From NCBI GenBank assembly GCA_934045075.1, contig OW203730.1, forward strand, positions 7,762,785-7,826,784: a stretch of 64,000 nucleotides of DNA. Reading direction: 5' to 3'. The notes under the pieces are model-generated. The model saw only the letters and a list, made by a program, of their open reading frames with translations, was not told where the DNA came from and did not search any database. A program made the translations under genes and the position numbers. Source of the stretch: Yponomeuta sedellus (taxonomy: Eukaryota > Arthropoda > Insecta > Lepidoptera > Yponomeutidae). Below, in pieces: positions 23,005 through 34,033 of the stretch (the stretch's first letter is position 1; every line of letters begins with the position of its first letter).

Positions 23005-26000
23005 CTAAACTTTACACAAGACCTCGTAAGACCTTACAGCAACCTCTTTCCCTCCAAAAGAAACGTAGCAGCAGCCGTGAGAGCCGTGTACCTGAAATAG
23101 AAGTTCAGATTATTGAACTACATTGTTATGTGTATCGACTAACCCCTAGTTTCTCGTACACTAACAATCTGTTAGTCTACTGTTAACAGCTATCAATTTT
23201 TTTTATGGCTTTGGCCATCTGACAGCTGTTAACAGTAGATTAACGGCTTGTTAGTGTACCAGAAACCGGAGCTATGAAAACCTGTCTGAGTAGTACCTAC
23301 GATGGCATGATCACTTGATACAATATCAGAATTGGACAATAGGCGTGACGACAGTGTCAAATGATCAAAGATTTAACGATATTAAAAGGATTTAAAACAC
23401 TGATCTATTAAAAAAAAAAAAAAAAGATTACCAATATTTTTAATAAAATAAAAGATTATGATACTGCTTAACTTACACGTTAATAATTTTCTTTTAGCGC
23501 CATCTGTCGCATTTTAGCAAGACAAGATCGGCGGAGAGAAAACCTAACAAATATGGCGTATGCATCGCCTGGAACTTAGAAGTTCCAACAAATGTTTACA
23601 GATGACTCTATCATAAAAAGATGGTTTTTTCAAAAAGGTTATTATCTCGCTTTTTTAGTGTAAACAATTATATTAATTAATGTTTTCATTTGACAGTTTA
23701 AAGTTTTTCATTACTTCGTTCTAAAATGTCCAAAGTACACCGGCTTAAAAGTAATGTTTATTGGTAAAAAAAACGTAGTACCTATAAATAAAATAAAACA
23801 TGAGCGTAATTGCGGTAGTTGCCGATCCCGCCGAATCACCACGATGTCAACCCTTGATGTCCCCATTGCTCGGGCACGGGTCTCTTCCTGCATCGCAAGA
23901 AAGTTAAGCCATACTCTACCACGGGGGTCAATTTCGGGTTGGTGGAGGATTGTAAGACTGCGGCGGACCTTACTGTCAGAAGTTATCAAGCCACCGATAA
24001 GGCCTCTGAGACGGCTTAACGACTGCCATTGCATGACAGCCGGCACCAACGGCGTAACGTTTCTTGGGAAGCACGGAAGCGTTCGGTAAAAATGCCACCA
24101 GCGGTAGTTACGGCATGGTCAACCATCCTGCACCTGACCGCGCCTGTTATTGCCTCAAGTGATTGATTCCAATCACTCGATTCGGCTAGGCCACGCGCTT
24201 CAGATCACTAGCTAGTGGAGATGTACATTGGTAATTTTTTTACCAAATTAACTTTTTGTATCTTGGCAAACAAGAATATTTAGCAGTAGGTAATTTATTT
24301 CACCAAAACATAAAAGTAAAAAAATTGCCAACTTCTCGTTTAAAAAAATACTTGATATTTACGTAAAAACTTGCTTCTTTACCTCCTTTCTTCCTTATCT
24401 ACCTGGCATTAGTGTTTTAATAAACAAGGCAAAACAGTCGAAAATTTAAATTTCAGGAAAAATTGTATAATTAGGTCCTTGCTTTGTTACCATAGCAGTG
24501 GTTATATTTTGTGTGGAATTCATTAATATTAACGGACTAACGTCAATAGTTAATCTACACCCGATATATTTGTTGGTCATCCATTATGGATATTGCTATT
24601 CTTTACCTTTCCAGGCGTAAGAGACTTTCCCTGCTTTGCTCTGCCGATGTAAAGCGGTTCTCCCGTCGCTGTATTGCCTCCCACTATGGCCTTCGGTGGA
24701 ACTCCTCCATTGGCTGAAGCTACCCAATGAGACTGGCCCGGCGGTATGCAAAGGACCTGGAAAAGATTATCGTCGTAGTAGCGTAAATTAAATTTGTAGT
24801 AGCGACACCACCGCACGTGAAAGAAGACGTAGTGAGGAAACCCGTGGCTTGGCCCTGCGTGTATTAAATTGTCTTTAATTAGGCTTGTAAGAAACATCCT
24901 TGACGCTGAGTCGATTAATTTGGGTCGGGTAAGCATTATGTACGTATCTAGTTTGAATTTAAAGGTAATATGGGTCAGTGTTTATAGAGCTGCGTTTTAA
25001 AGTCTGTTTTTATTTTTATTTAAAATTATATTTCACTAATTTTGTGAACATCACTACTGGTCCAACAAATTATGTTGACCACGGGAGCGAATGCGTTAGT
25101 GCCTTTAAATAATAAAAATATACCGACATTGCTAAAGAAGTCTGTGTTATCATCATCAACTCATCAGTCCCCGCCGTGGGGCACGGTTCTCTTACCTGAG
25201 GAAGTTACAGGCCATAATCCACCACGGGGGTCAAGTCCCGATTGTTGGAGGCTTGCAATACTAGTGGCTGGTCTTACTGTCAGAAGTTTTCAAGCCGCCC
25301 TAGGGCCTCTGACTTGGCTTAACGACTGTCATCTATCGACGGCAGCCGGCACCAACTGCTTAACGTGCCTTGCGATGCACGGAACCGCTCGGAACAAATG
25401 ATTCGATCCTTAGTTTCACGGTCCTCCTTAAAATCTTACCATTACCATGATTGAGAGATTGGTTTTTTGGCAAAAACGATTTGTAAATAAATAACACGAT
25501 TTTTTTCTATTGGTAGCGCTAGCGCATCGCGGGGCACAGCTTGTATGTATTAAGTCCCACAATCATACCAAGTTTGATGACCGTTTTTATAAAAAACGCT
25601 GGAAAAACGCGTTATTAGTATGAAAACCTAAGGCCTGACTTGGCTTAACGACTGCCATCTATCGACGACAGCCAGCACCAACAGCTTAGCGTGCCTTGCG
25701 AAGCACGGAACCGCTTGGAAAAATGCCTCTAGCGTTAGTCATTGTCGGTCACCCATCCATGCACGCGCCCTATGTTGCTTTATCTTCGTGATCGCTTAAG
25801 ATCACTCAGACAGCAGCCGCGGCTACGAGCGTTTCGATATTTTTTTTATCCATCAGTGACTCCAGATAGCTCTGGGTGACCCATCCGATTACATAGGGAT
25901 CTAGACCCACCTCAATATTCTGCACAGACAATTCATTCCCAGCGAAGGGCACGTATGCCACATTGTGTTTCGCCGCGAACTTGCCAGGGATCAATTCACG

Positions 26001-28616
26001 GCCTTGCCGGGACCTGATCACCCACAGGGGGCTCCCGTCCCAGCCTTCGTAGCCCCCGACGCAGGCGCGGCCGGCCAAGTGAGCTGCCGAAGCTGGGGTC
26101 ACCATCTCCCAGGTTACGCCTCCTCTGTCTGAGTGTGGGAATATTGTACAAGTTAAAACATAATGGGCCGATTTCCGAATTGAGAATTTCTCTAAGTAAA
26201 TCGGTATCAACAATTGTATGTCCCCACTGCTGGGGCACGGGTCTCTTCCTGCATCACAGGAATGTTAGGCCATACTCCACCACGGGGGCCAAGTCCGGGT
26301 TGGTGGAGGATGGTAAGACAGTGGCGTGCCTTACTGTCAGAAGTTTAAATCCGGCCATAAGGCCTGAGACATGGCTTTACGACTGCCATTACATGACAGC
26401 CGGCACCAACGGCTTAACGTGCCTTGCAAAGCACGGAAGCGCTCGAAAAAATGCCACTAGAGGTAGTCACGGGACGGTCACCCATTCTGCGACTGACCGC
26501 GCCTGTTGTTGCTTAACTCAAGTGATTAATTCCAATCACTCGGTTTGCTCCTGAAGACAAGCTCCTGGCTCAAGTGACGTTTTCGAAATTATTTTATTAC
26601 ATTTTTTTGTTGGTCATAAAAATAATAATATTCTTTATTCTACACCAGAGCATATAGTATATAATAAAATATGTAATTACCAGCATAACACTGGCCCCAC
26701 ACTAGGATACCCTGTGTCGTGGGAACCAGAAACAACGACATCACAAACATGTAAACATCCAAGACCTGGGATTTTTCTGTTCCCATTACAGTTGGTAGGT
26801 GCATAAACTGTAGAAGAATTCCATTGAAGGGCATTTAGCGCCTAAAATTGAGACGAGAATGTAGCATTAGTTAGGGCGTATGAAGAGAATTAAAAAAAGA
26901 TAGACGATTGAAATAAAATCAGCATTGTGTAGGTGGAATGGACTGTTAGGGACGTACTAAAGGATCCAGCTGACGTATTTTGACAACATGTATATGAGAA
27001 GGGCAAGATAAAAAGTGACATAAACCGGAGTGCGTGCATGCAGTGACTATTTAATGTTGATGAAGGTAAAGAGGTAAGAGGTTTGGTGGAAGCGTAGCAA
27101 GTAGCAAGGGTTTCTCCAGGAGTTCTCCAGAGTTTTATCACGCCTGTGCGTGATTCTATGACTGTTAAGAATAGATTAACAGAAAAAATACCACATTATT
27201 TATCTTTCAACGTGTTCTCTCCAATTCTTTTAAAACTTTTGTTAAGATAAATTCTATCTTATCTTATCTATTCTGCATTATATTAATGTACAATTTGGCT
27301 GGCATAACACTAACTAGTTAGCCAGCCAATTGCTGCCGAAAGGTGGGTGTAGTGCAAAACTGACATATTACAGTATAAAAAGCAGAGAATTACGAGTAAT
27401 TTACACGCCGCGCGCCCACCGTCCAAAAATTTGGGCTGACATTATAGATAAACGAATCGACAAATATATGCATAATCTAGTTATATATTAAACGGGTCTA
27501 ATCGCGATTATTTATTAAATAAAACGTAATCACGTAATAAGTAATCGCGAATCATTAAGAAATACAATATGCATATAATTATAGATATGCAAATTCCGCC
27601 ACTATGCCGTCACCAACTTGCCAGGGAATTTGCTAAATATACCAACAGCTGCCTGAACTGCTTCACCCAGAGGTCGATGAAACGGGGACTTCTAGTACTA
27701 GCTCTCTAGTACGGCTCTAGCCAATGGAAATAAAAATATGGATGAAGAACAATAATCTTATAAATTAAATTAAAAGTAACCGAACAAGTTCTCTGAACTG
27801 CTTACATAGGTAGGTGAATCTTTTAAAAACATAACTGACGTGTTAAAATAATTATCTTGAAGATTAAAACTTTCAAACCATGTTTTTAATTTCCTTGCTC
27901 TCACTGTCACATCGAGTTTCTACCTCCAAGCTGAACAAAACTTCACAAAATTGACTATGGATAGAGCCTTTTACCAGCAAGGAGCAGAGCAGGCAGTCAT
28001 TGGGAAGAATTATTAATTACCCAATACTTACTTCCTGGCAAGAAAGTAGGCTTGATAACCGTCGGCGCTGGCTTGCAAAAGGTCTGATGCAGAGGTCGCG
28101 TGTTGAGCGGCGGTGGACGGGGCTGACATGGCTTCGGTGGACAGTGACTAGTTGTTTGGGACGTAGTTGAACCACCCTGACCATAGTAGTTGTTTGTCAC
28201 AACCGTTTGCTTAATTACTTTGGGCTTATTCTTCGTCTGGGCTATAGGAACCAATACTTCGGTTTTCATGTAGGTATAGCCTGGTGGAGGGTCAGGCTTA
28301 TTCGGCTGGTGGTAGCCGTTGTTCTTTTGGCCGCAACCTCTTTGCCCTATAACAATCGTTTTTGAGTGTTTTATTTGGTGGCATTGGTTGTATCTTGTTA
28401 AGTTATTATATTCTTTTAAATGCACTAACCCGTGCTAAGGACAATTTTAAAAACCTATTTAGAGGCTAAAAATTCCACCCATGCCAGGACTCGAAGGCAC
28501 GGTTAGCCAGAGGTCGCGGGTTCAATTTTTAGCCTCCAAATAGGTTTTTAAAATTCTTATGTTATTGTTACTTAATATTTGTGTTAAGATAATAATACAA
28601 ACTTACGGTATGTCAT
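23005..28616 (-). CDS. DM9-domain (DUF3421) protein with Pro/Gln/Lys-rich N-terminus, paralogue 2
   Basis: Five coding exons, minus strand: 28616-28607, 28346-28032, 26128-25911, 24756-24607 and 23091-23005 (TAG); 259 residues, phases 1, 1, 0, 0. The starter exon encodes Met-Thr-Tyr plus one base. The next exon (residues 5-108) is low-complexity and rich in Pro, Lys and Gln, with PPPGYTYMKTEVLVP and a cluster CPPKPCQPRPPP, wholly unlike paralogue 1. Residues 110-181 are DM9 repeat 1 (GGYEGWDGSPLWVIRS, LIPGKFAAKHNVAYVPFAGN). Residues 182-259 are repeat 2 (HWVASANGGVPPKAIVGG, LYIGRAKQGKSLTPGK, CYVSFGGKEVAVRSYEVL). Exons 4 and 5 have exactly the same lengths (150 and 87 nt) as in paralogue 1, showing tandem duplication. 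There is no signal peptide. The role is likely carbohydrate or pathogen binding by family; unproven. All introns contain repeats. Confidence 0.86.
23853..24190 (+). repeat. Dispersed repeat B in DM9 paralogue 2 intron 4
   Basis: Runs from TCAACCCTTGATGTCCCCAT through GAGGATTGTAAGACTGCGGC to a terminal hairpin-like word (GTGATTGATTCCAATCAC). It is antisense to the host gene. The open frames it creates on both strands are not genes. Confidence 0.8.
25145..25400 (+). repeat. Dispersed repeat B in DM9 paralogue 2 intron 3, copy a
   Basis: More diverged copy: CATCAGTCCCCGCCGTGGGG, CCACCACGGGGGTCAAGTCC, CTTACTGTCAGAAGTTTTCA and CGTGCCTTGCGATGCACGGA. Antisense to the host gene. Confidence 0.75.
25625..25800 (+). 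repeat. Dispersed repeat B in DM9 paralogue 2 intron 3, copy b (3' half)
   Basis: Only the 3' half is present: CCTGACTTGGCTTAACGACT, CAGCCAGCACCAACAGCTTA and AATGCCTCTAGCGTTAGTCA. It ends roughly 100 bp after the donor of the preceding exon (25,911). Confidence 0.7.
26206..26560 (+). repeat. Dispersed repeat B in DM9 paralogue 2 intron 2
   Basis: The best preserved B copy: ATCAACAATTGTATGTCCCC at the start, AAGTCCGGGTTGGTGGAGGA in the middle and the terminal hairpin GTGATTAATTCCAATCAC near 26,521-26,538. Just 5' of it (26,163-26,200) is a fragment of the 140-bp MITE found at 49.1 and 60.8 kb. Confidence 0.82.
26640..26795 (-). repeat. SINE-J, truncated copy
   Basis: Shares CACACTAGGATACCCTGTGT, CAGAAACAACGACATCACAA and ATCCAAGACCTGGGATTTTT with the 21.3- and 52.2-kb copies. 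The tRNA-like head is missing or too degraded to see. Confidence 0.65.
26935..27165 (+). pseudogene. Unrecognised degraded coding remnant in DM9 intron 2
   Basis: One frame reads VEWTVRDVLKDPADVF, then a stop, then QHVYEKGKIKSDINRSACM, another stop, then LFNVDEGKEVRGLVEA. The run of plausible protein text broken by three stops suggests an old transposon or retrogene fragment. I do not recognise the family. It is antisense to the host DM9 gene. Confidence 0.35.
28405..28560. repeat. Chimeric foldback copy of the tRNA-like SINE (in DM9 paralogue 2 intron 1)
   Basis: The minus-oriented 3' half (CACTAACCCGTGCTAAGGAC, AAACCTATTTAGAGGCTAAA, CCACCCATGCCAGGACTCGA) joins directly to a plus-oriented 3' half (GGCACGGTTAGCCAGAGGTC, GTTCAATTTTTAGCCTCCAA, ATAGGTTTTTAAAATT). 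Both ends carry the same terminal motif inverted. It accounts for most of the 260-nt intron, compared with 40 nt in paralogue 1. Confidence 0.75.
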
Positions 28617-28619
28617 CGT

Positions 28620-30080
28620 GCAAACCAGTTAAAACAGTAGAAATTTCACGAAATCACTTGGTTGTCAAAACGTGAGCTGATCCACTCGATACCATGAATC
28701 AAGTAAAATAATCTTATGTAGCGTATTTTATCAGCCCTATCGTCTGGTATCTTGGCAGGCGTTGATAAGTGTATTATTGCATTCTCAGAACGTTTCGATT
28801 CGCGATACTCATACACAGTCATATAATAATAATAATCGCGATTAGACCCGACTAATATATAACTATACTTAGTAGACTACGTTGAACTACTACAAAAATA
28901 ATATCTATTACTCTCTTAGCTTTCAAGCAATCAAACAATCAATAATTTATTTTGTGTGACATTGGTGTTAAAACTATTTTAGGTTTCTCTAAGTTATACC
29001 CAATGGGTGTAAAAATATGCTTAATTACTATCATGCACACATGCATTGGCGTTACACACAGCAAAAAATATACTTTAATAATTTACATAAATCAACTTCT
29101 TTACGCTAATGAAATTGAGATTGAGAATTATTATGGACTGGTAATATGAATAAAGTAAGATAAATAATGGCTGATAATGAAAGGTTGACTGAAAAAAATG
29201 CTACTAAGCATTAAGTTAGTCTTTGTAATAGAAACGATGGATTTTGTGCAATGAAGAATTTTTATAACAATATAAGAAAGTCGATAGAGATGTCTGCGTA
29301 TAATACAACGGTGTAATAAATTATTCCAATTAAGCATTCGCTTTAGCATTCAATCCAATACTTTTTCGAGTTAACTCAAAAAACATCAATGGCACCAAGC
29401 CAAATGCGCTGTACATATTATGTCTACATGATTTTAAAATAGACCAACAAAATTGTAGCAACATTGTAAAAGTACTAGGAATGATGAAGCGAGAAACTTG
29501 AAAGATACAAATAGAATGAATTTTCGTAACATAGTTGCAATCGCAGCGCGTTCAAACAACATTGCATGCCCAAGATTAATACAGAGCAGGCACAAAACTT
29601 GGCACTGTCATTTTGTAAAAGTACTCTTAGCATGAAAGTTTCTTAGTTTCTTAGCATGAAAATACAGAGAACGCTCACTCCACGTGAATAAGACTTAATA
29701 AAAATAACCTTTATAGTCTGGCTCTTTCACTCGCTCTTTGCGGTTGTACGGTGTAAATGCGAAAATGAGATTAGCTATACCTTGATTTTTTATTAGGTGG
29801 ACTAAACTGACAGTTGGTGGGTTGCCACGTAATGGAAAATAAAAATAGTGTTGTACTCAGAGTGATCGAATAATAAACATTTTCATTCAAGCATTCGTTC
29901 ATTCAATTGCAGACTGGTGAATGTAATGTAACTCGCTCCAACTATAAACTCAAAAATTAAATAATACGGTATTACAGGTTAAGTTGGGGGATTTAGTGAT
30001 AAAATAACAGAACATGACAGACATGGCATGTTCATTCCTTTCTGTTTTGGAATAGGAAAAAATAAAATAAAAATCAGATT
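28620..30080. other. Region upstream of DM9 paralogue 2, no gene recognised
   Basis: AT-rich. Contains the word TAATCGCGATTAGACCCG at about 28,833, which recurs in variant form at about 27,494 and 41,935 (dispersed family E). No TATA/initiator pair is obvious directly upstream of the ATG at 28,616. Nothing else could be supported. Confidence 0.4.
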
Positions 30081-30089
30081 TAATAAATA

Positions 30090-30340
30090 AATAATAATAA
30101 TAAATATTCATGGACATATTACACAGATCTCGTTAGCCCTATACTAAGTACAACTAAATGTCTTGTGATATAGGTGCTAACTCGACGATAGATTTAATAC
30201 AATAAATACATAGATAACATCCAAGACCCGAGATGAACTAGAAAAGTTCGTTTCCTAGTTTGTCCCGGCCGGGGATCGAACCCGAGACCTTCGGTTTTAC
30301 AGTCAGCGTGCCAAACCACTGCGCCACCGAGGCCGATTAA
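30090..30340 (-). repeat. tRNA-derived SINE related to SINE-J
   Basis: Carries ACATCCAAGACCCGAGATGA and a reverse-oriented tRNA-like head (CCGGGGATCGAACCCGAGAC, CAAACCACTGCGCCACCGAG). It ends at an AT-rich microsatellite (AATAATAAT) near 30,100, as expected for the 3' end of a SINE on the minus strand. Confidence 0.65.
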
Positions 30341-30973
30341 AAATTTTATCACCATTTATTTCCGAACTATCATTTTCTGAATCAGAATTCGTGAAAGATA
30401 GATATTCGTGCAACCGTTTGAATACGAAAATGGCAGACGATTGAAGCGCATGACATGAACTTTGACATGTATGCGTCATCAGTGTTACCAACTATGCGAT
30501 AATTTAGAGGTGCATATTTTTTAAAGTATACTCCTAGAAATTACAGAATATTTTGTAAAGTTTATTCGTTTTTAGATGTAGGTATGTTTGTTAAATTGGT
30601 AGGTATTTAATGATTACCATTAATATAAATTATTTTCCCCAAATAAAGGAAATGAAATTGAAGAGTGAATGATTGAATTAAATCAATCATTCAATCAACA
30701 CATGAAGTCACATCACTACGATCTTGCTCTGGCAATATTAAAAAAAAATAAGAGCATTTTCAGCTGTCAGTTTAGTCCACCTAATGAAAAATCAAGGATA
30801 GGTCCATTGTTACTTTATTCAAAATATTTCTTGTCACACATTTTCTTAATGCTATCTGTCATTTAAAGTAGTGTCATAGAGTAGACAGATGGAAAACCGT
30901 TTACTCGTCATAAAAATGGAAATTAGACCGATATTTCTCTTCTTAAGAGTAGAGACAGCGGCCTTATCACTTC

Positions 30974-32040
30974 GGGTTAGTATCAGATGGTCGTAAAAGC
31001 ATTTGGTCCAGGCATCAACTTGTCCTAAAATCATCATGACGAAATTGCAACTAGACTAAAAAGTAACTCGTCTATGAAGCAACTCGTCAGAAATCCGTTA
31101 GACAAATTATGAGGTTGCCCATGAAGTAACTGGTCTCTATAGATAATCGTCTTAAAATCACCTGGACAAATTCGCAATTCAGCTAAAAAGTTATTGGTCT
31201 CAAAAGCAACTCGTCAGAAACACAAAATAGTTATTTGGTTGAATTTCGGCACATGAATTTTTAATAGTTATATCGGACATAAAAAGAAATTTGAATTTAG
31301 GCCAAATATAATTTATTTGTTTTATTTAATGTTCATTTTCATCAGATAATTTAGGCAGAATGATGTGTTTGTAAGAGAAAATGCGTTAAGTTTTAAAAAG
31401 GTGTGTTTTTGTTCTTATATTTTTCAAACTAGTTATTATACTGATTCGTTATCAACCCTTGTTTTTCCCCACTGCTGGAGCACGGGTCTCTTCCTGCATC
31501 GCAGGAGCATTATACTGATTGATTTAATATTACTTTTGTTTTTTTTATTTATTTCTACGAAAAAGTATTAATAAAGTAGAGAAGTTTTCAGAAAGTACGC
31601 GCTCCCGTGTAGATGCTTAAGAGAAGTGTAGGTACTTAAAATATTTCTACGTTTCCTCAACAAAACTTCACCGAATAAGTCTGAATTTTGCCTCAGATTT
31701 TCCCATTTTTACTCATTTACAGTATACTTCTTAATCTGAACGCTCAGGTACGATTGAAACAGGATTAATGTTACCCGACACCCATTTAAGACGAGTTGCT
31801 TCACGGGCGACCAACTATGTAGATCACTTGTTTTTTAAGACGAGTTGCTTAACAGGCGACCAACTATTTAGACCAATCACATTTAAGTCGAATAGATTAT
31901 AGGGCAGTAGACAAAATAATTTTCTGACGATTTGCTTCATAGACGAGTTACTTTTTAGTCTAGTTGCAATTTCGTCGAAATGATTTTAGGACAAGTTGAT
32001 GCCGTGACCAGTTGCTTTTACGATCATCTGATACTAACCC
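30974..32040. mobile_element. 1,067-bp non-autonomous DNA transposon with ~125-bp TIRs and 8-bp TSD
   Basis: The left end GGGTTAGTATCAGATGGTCG is mirrored at the right end, and the inverted arms stay similar for about 125 bp (AACTTGTCCTAAAATCAT, AAATTGCAACTAGACTAAAA, AGTAACTCGTCTATGAAGC). The flanking octamer ATCACTTC is present on both sides (30,966-30,973 and 32,041-32,048), a clean 8-bp target duplication. Inside, the word GACGAGTTGCTT followed by GCGACCAACTAT repeats at about 31,790 and 31,840. A repeat B fragment sits at 31,451-31,508. There is no transposase. An 8-bp duplication is usual for hAT, P or Merlin-type transposases; I cannot decide among these from the ends. Confidence 0.82.
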
Positions 32041-32741
32041 ATCACTTCAATGAATAGACTGATCAGCTGCTGTTGATATTGACTGTTTCAAAACGTTTTT
32101 TTTGGATAAAAATACATTATTTCACGTAGGTGAGAATCTATTATCGTGCTACACAAGAAATAAGTCTCGCGGATGTACCTGCGCAGATGACCAAATTTTG
32201 GATGTGCGGCAAGTTGATCGACCAATCAGATAGTTTCATTTTATTGCAGGCCGCGCGTCTTTTTTGCTATTCGTTGATTCAACGTCATCGATGCAGGTGA
32301 CTATTAGTTTGGCAATATTGGCGTGAGCGAAATAGGTAGCGCTACTGCGGCAATCAATTCTGCACCTTAACCGTATCGGTTAAAGATCACGTTGAATGTA
32401 CAGCTTCGGGTACTTTCGTTACACTTCTTCCTAGTATGCGCGAACGTAGATTCCCAAAGGGACATTTATGATGTGTAGTACTGTACCTACTATCTTGTTA
32501 GCAGTTGTCAGTTGTTTTTCCTATGCATATAGACCTACTGGCAGCAGATTAACTGTTTACGATAGTATACGAGAAATTGGGAAGTATGTCAATTAAGCAA
32601 AAAAAAACATTCAGAATACCAAAAATATAGATGGTTTTTTAATTTTTATATGTAGGAAGAAAAACATCGTGAGGTAATCTGGATCTCTAAGATGTCCACA
32701 TACCTCAGGGCTTGAAATTCGCGGTGGGCACGCATGGTAAT

Positions 32742-33033
32742 TGTTAGATTTAGGCTGTATGTGTAACTTATCATTGCCTAAAACCTGTGACTCTGTGATC
32801 GTCTTTTTGATCTCTCTCTCTTCTCTGTGGCCTTCGCCTGCCTGCACGCTTTTGCTGTTCGGTAAATTGTTATTATTTGTTATAAAGTAATTATTGATTA
32901 ATAACCTAGATTTAATCACATAAAACTGCATTCGCTGTATATTCTTGAGGAATATAATCTGCAAATTAGATTCATTTGTTTCCTTGACTTCGTGTTCCTT
33001 CCATGCTGCGACGACCGCCATTTCTGCCAAACA
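32742..33033 (+). repeat. Copia 5' LTR (292 bp)
   Basis: Begins TGTTAGATTTAGG and ends CCAAACA (TG...CA). The last 208 bp match the 3' LTR with three substitutions. Immediately after it, GGTTAGAGTGCCCAG resembles the internal tRNA-iMet-type primer binding site used by copia elements, an inference from likeness only. Confidence 0.82.
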
Positions 33034-33076
33034 GGTTAGAGTGCCCAGTATTTTTTTTCGTAACACAAGTCAAGAG

Positions 33077-34015
33077 ATGGTGAACGGAAATGCGAATCAG
33101 CAGGTACAACCTACAGCAGCTGCAGGGGCGAATCAGCAGCAGCTACATCTAAACTTTGAGCGCCTTGTCGATGGCGGTAATTACGCCACATGGAAGTTTG
33201 CCATGAGGGCCATTTTAACCCCCGAAGGTCTTTGGGAGTGTGTCAACGACGTGGAGGGTGCAGCAAAAGACGCTATAAAAGATCAGCGTGCGTTTGCGCG
33301 CATAACACTGTCTTTACATCCGGGGTGTTACCAATATGTCCGCAACGCCAAGACTGCCAACCAGGCATGGTCCGAGTTGGCAGAGATCTTTGAGCATAAG
33401 GGCTTGTACAGAAGGGTAATACTGTTACGTCAACTGCATCGTGCGGAGTATTCACAATTCTCATCCATGGGTGATTACATTAATAGTATTATGACTTTGG
33501 TGCAGCAGCTGGAAGACATTGGAAAGACTGTGGAGGATGCTGAAGTTGCAGAAATCCTTTTAAGTGGCCTTCCTCAGCAGTTCGACGTTCTAGTGTCGAG
33601 TCTAGAGACTGTGTGTGTGCCTGACCAAGCAGCTTACCAGTGAGTTGGTGAGAACTCGGCTTCTTCAAGAAGAGTTGCGGCATATTACTCATGCCAGTAA
33701 CAATGCATACATTGCAAAGAAAAGGCTTATCTGTCACTACTGCCAAAAGCCAGGGCATGTGGAGAAGAAATGCTACAAGAAGAAACGAGACAAAAAGGAA
33801 GCGGCTACAAGCAGTTTGTCTGTGCATCACGTCATGTTTGCTTCAGCCATGACAGCGCATCAACATACTTTAGACTTCATCGTGGATAGTGGAGCTACTG
33901 CACACATGGTTAATGACATATCTTTGGTAAGAGACTTTAAATCGTATGATAGTAATGTTTCAATTGCCAATGGTGATCAATTAAAGTGCATTGGTACTGG
34001 TAAAGTCATTAAATA
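33077..34015 (+). pseudogene. Copia gag with zinc knuckle and protease start (frameshifted)
   Basis: The ATG at 33,077 opens a gag-like frame (LNFERLVDGGNYATWKFAMR) that stops at 33,643. The homologous continuation is in another frame from about 33,630: a gag helix region, then a CCHC zinc knuckle (CHYCQKPGHVEKKC) and an aspartic protease motif (DFIVDSGATAHMV, catalytic Asp-Ser-Gly). A one-base shift near 33,615-33,640 separates the two. A stop at 34,013-34,015 breaks the protease-integrase link. Confidence 0.82.
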
Positions 34016-34033
34016 AAAATGTAACATTAAACA

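Noticed and set aside
7037..26560. Open frames reading MSPLLGHGTLLHRRDVRPYS-type text
   Set aside because: They recur wherever repeat B occurs, with different frameshifts, so they are translations of a dispersed repeat and not genes.
28833..28860. TAATCGCGATTAGACCCG as a homeodomain-type regulatory site
   Set aside because: The same word recurs in dispersed repeat E at 27.5 and 41.9 kb, so repeat origin explains it.
32826..33034. Copia 5' LTR starting at TGTGGCC with 208 bp
   Set aside because: This boundary gives no target duplication (TTCTC versus GTAAT). Starting at 32,742 gives TG, a 292-bp LTR and a perfect GTAAT duplication, and explains the 3' LTR as truncated.
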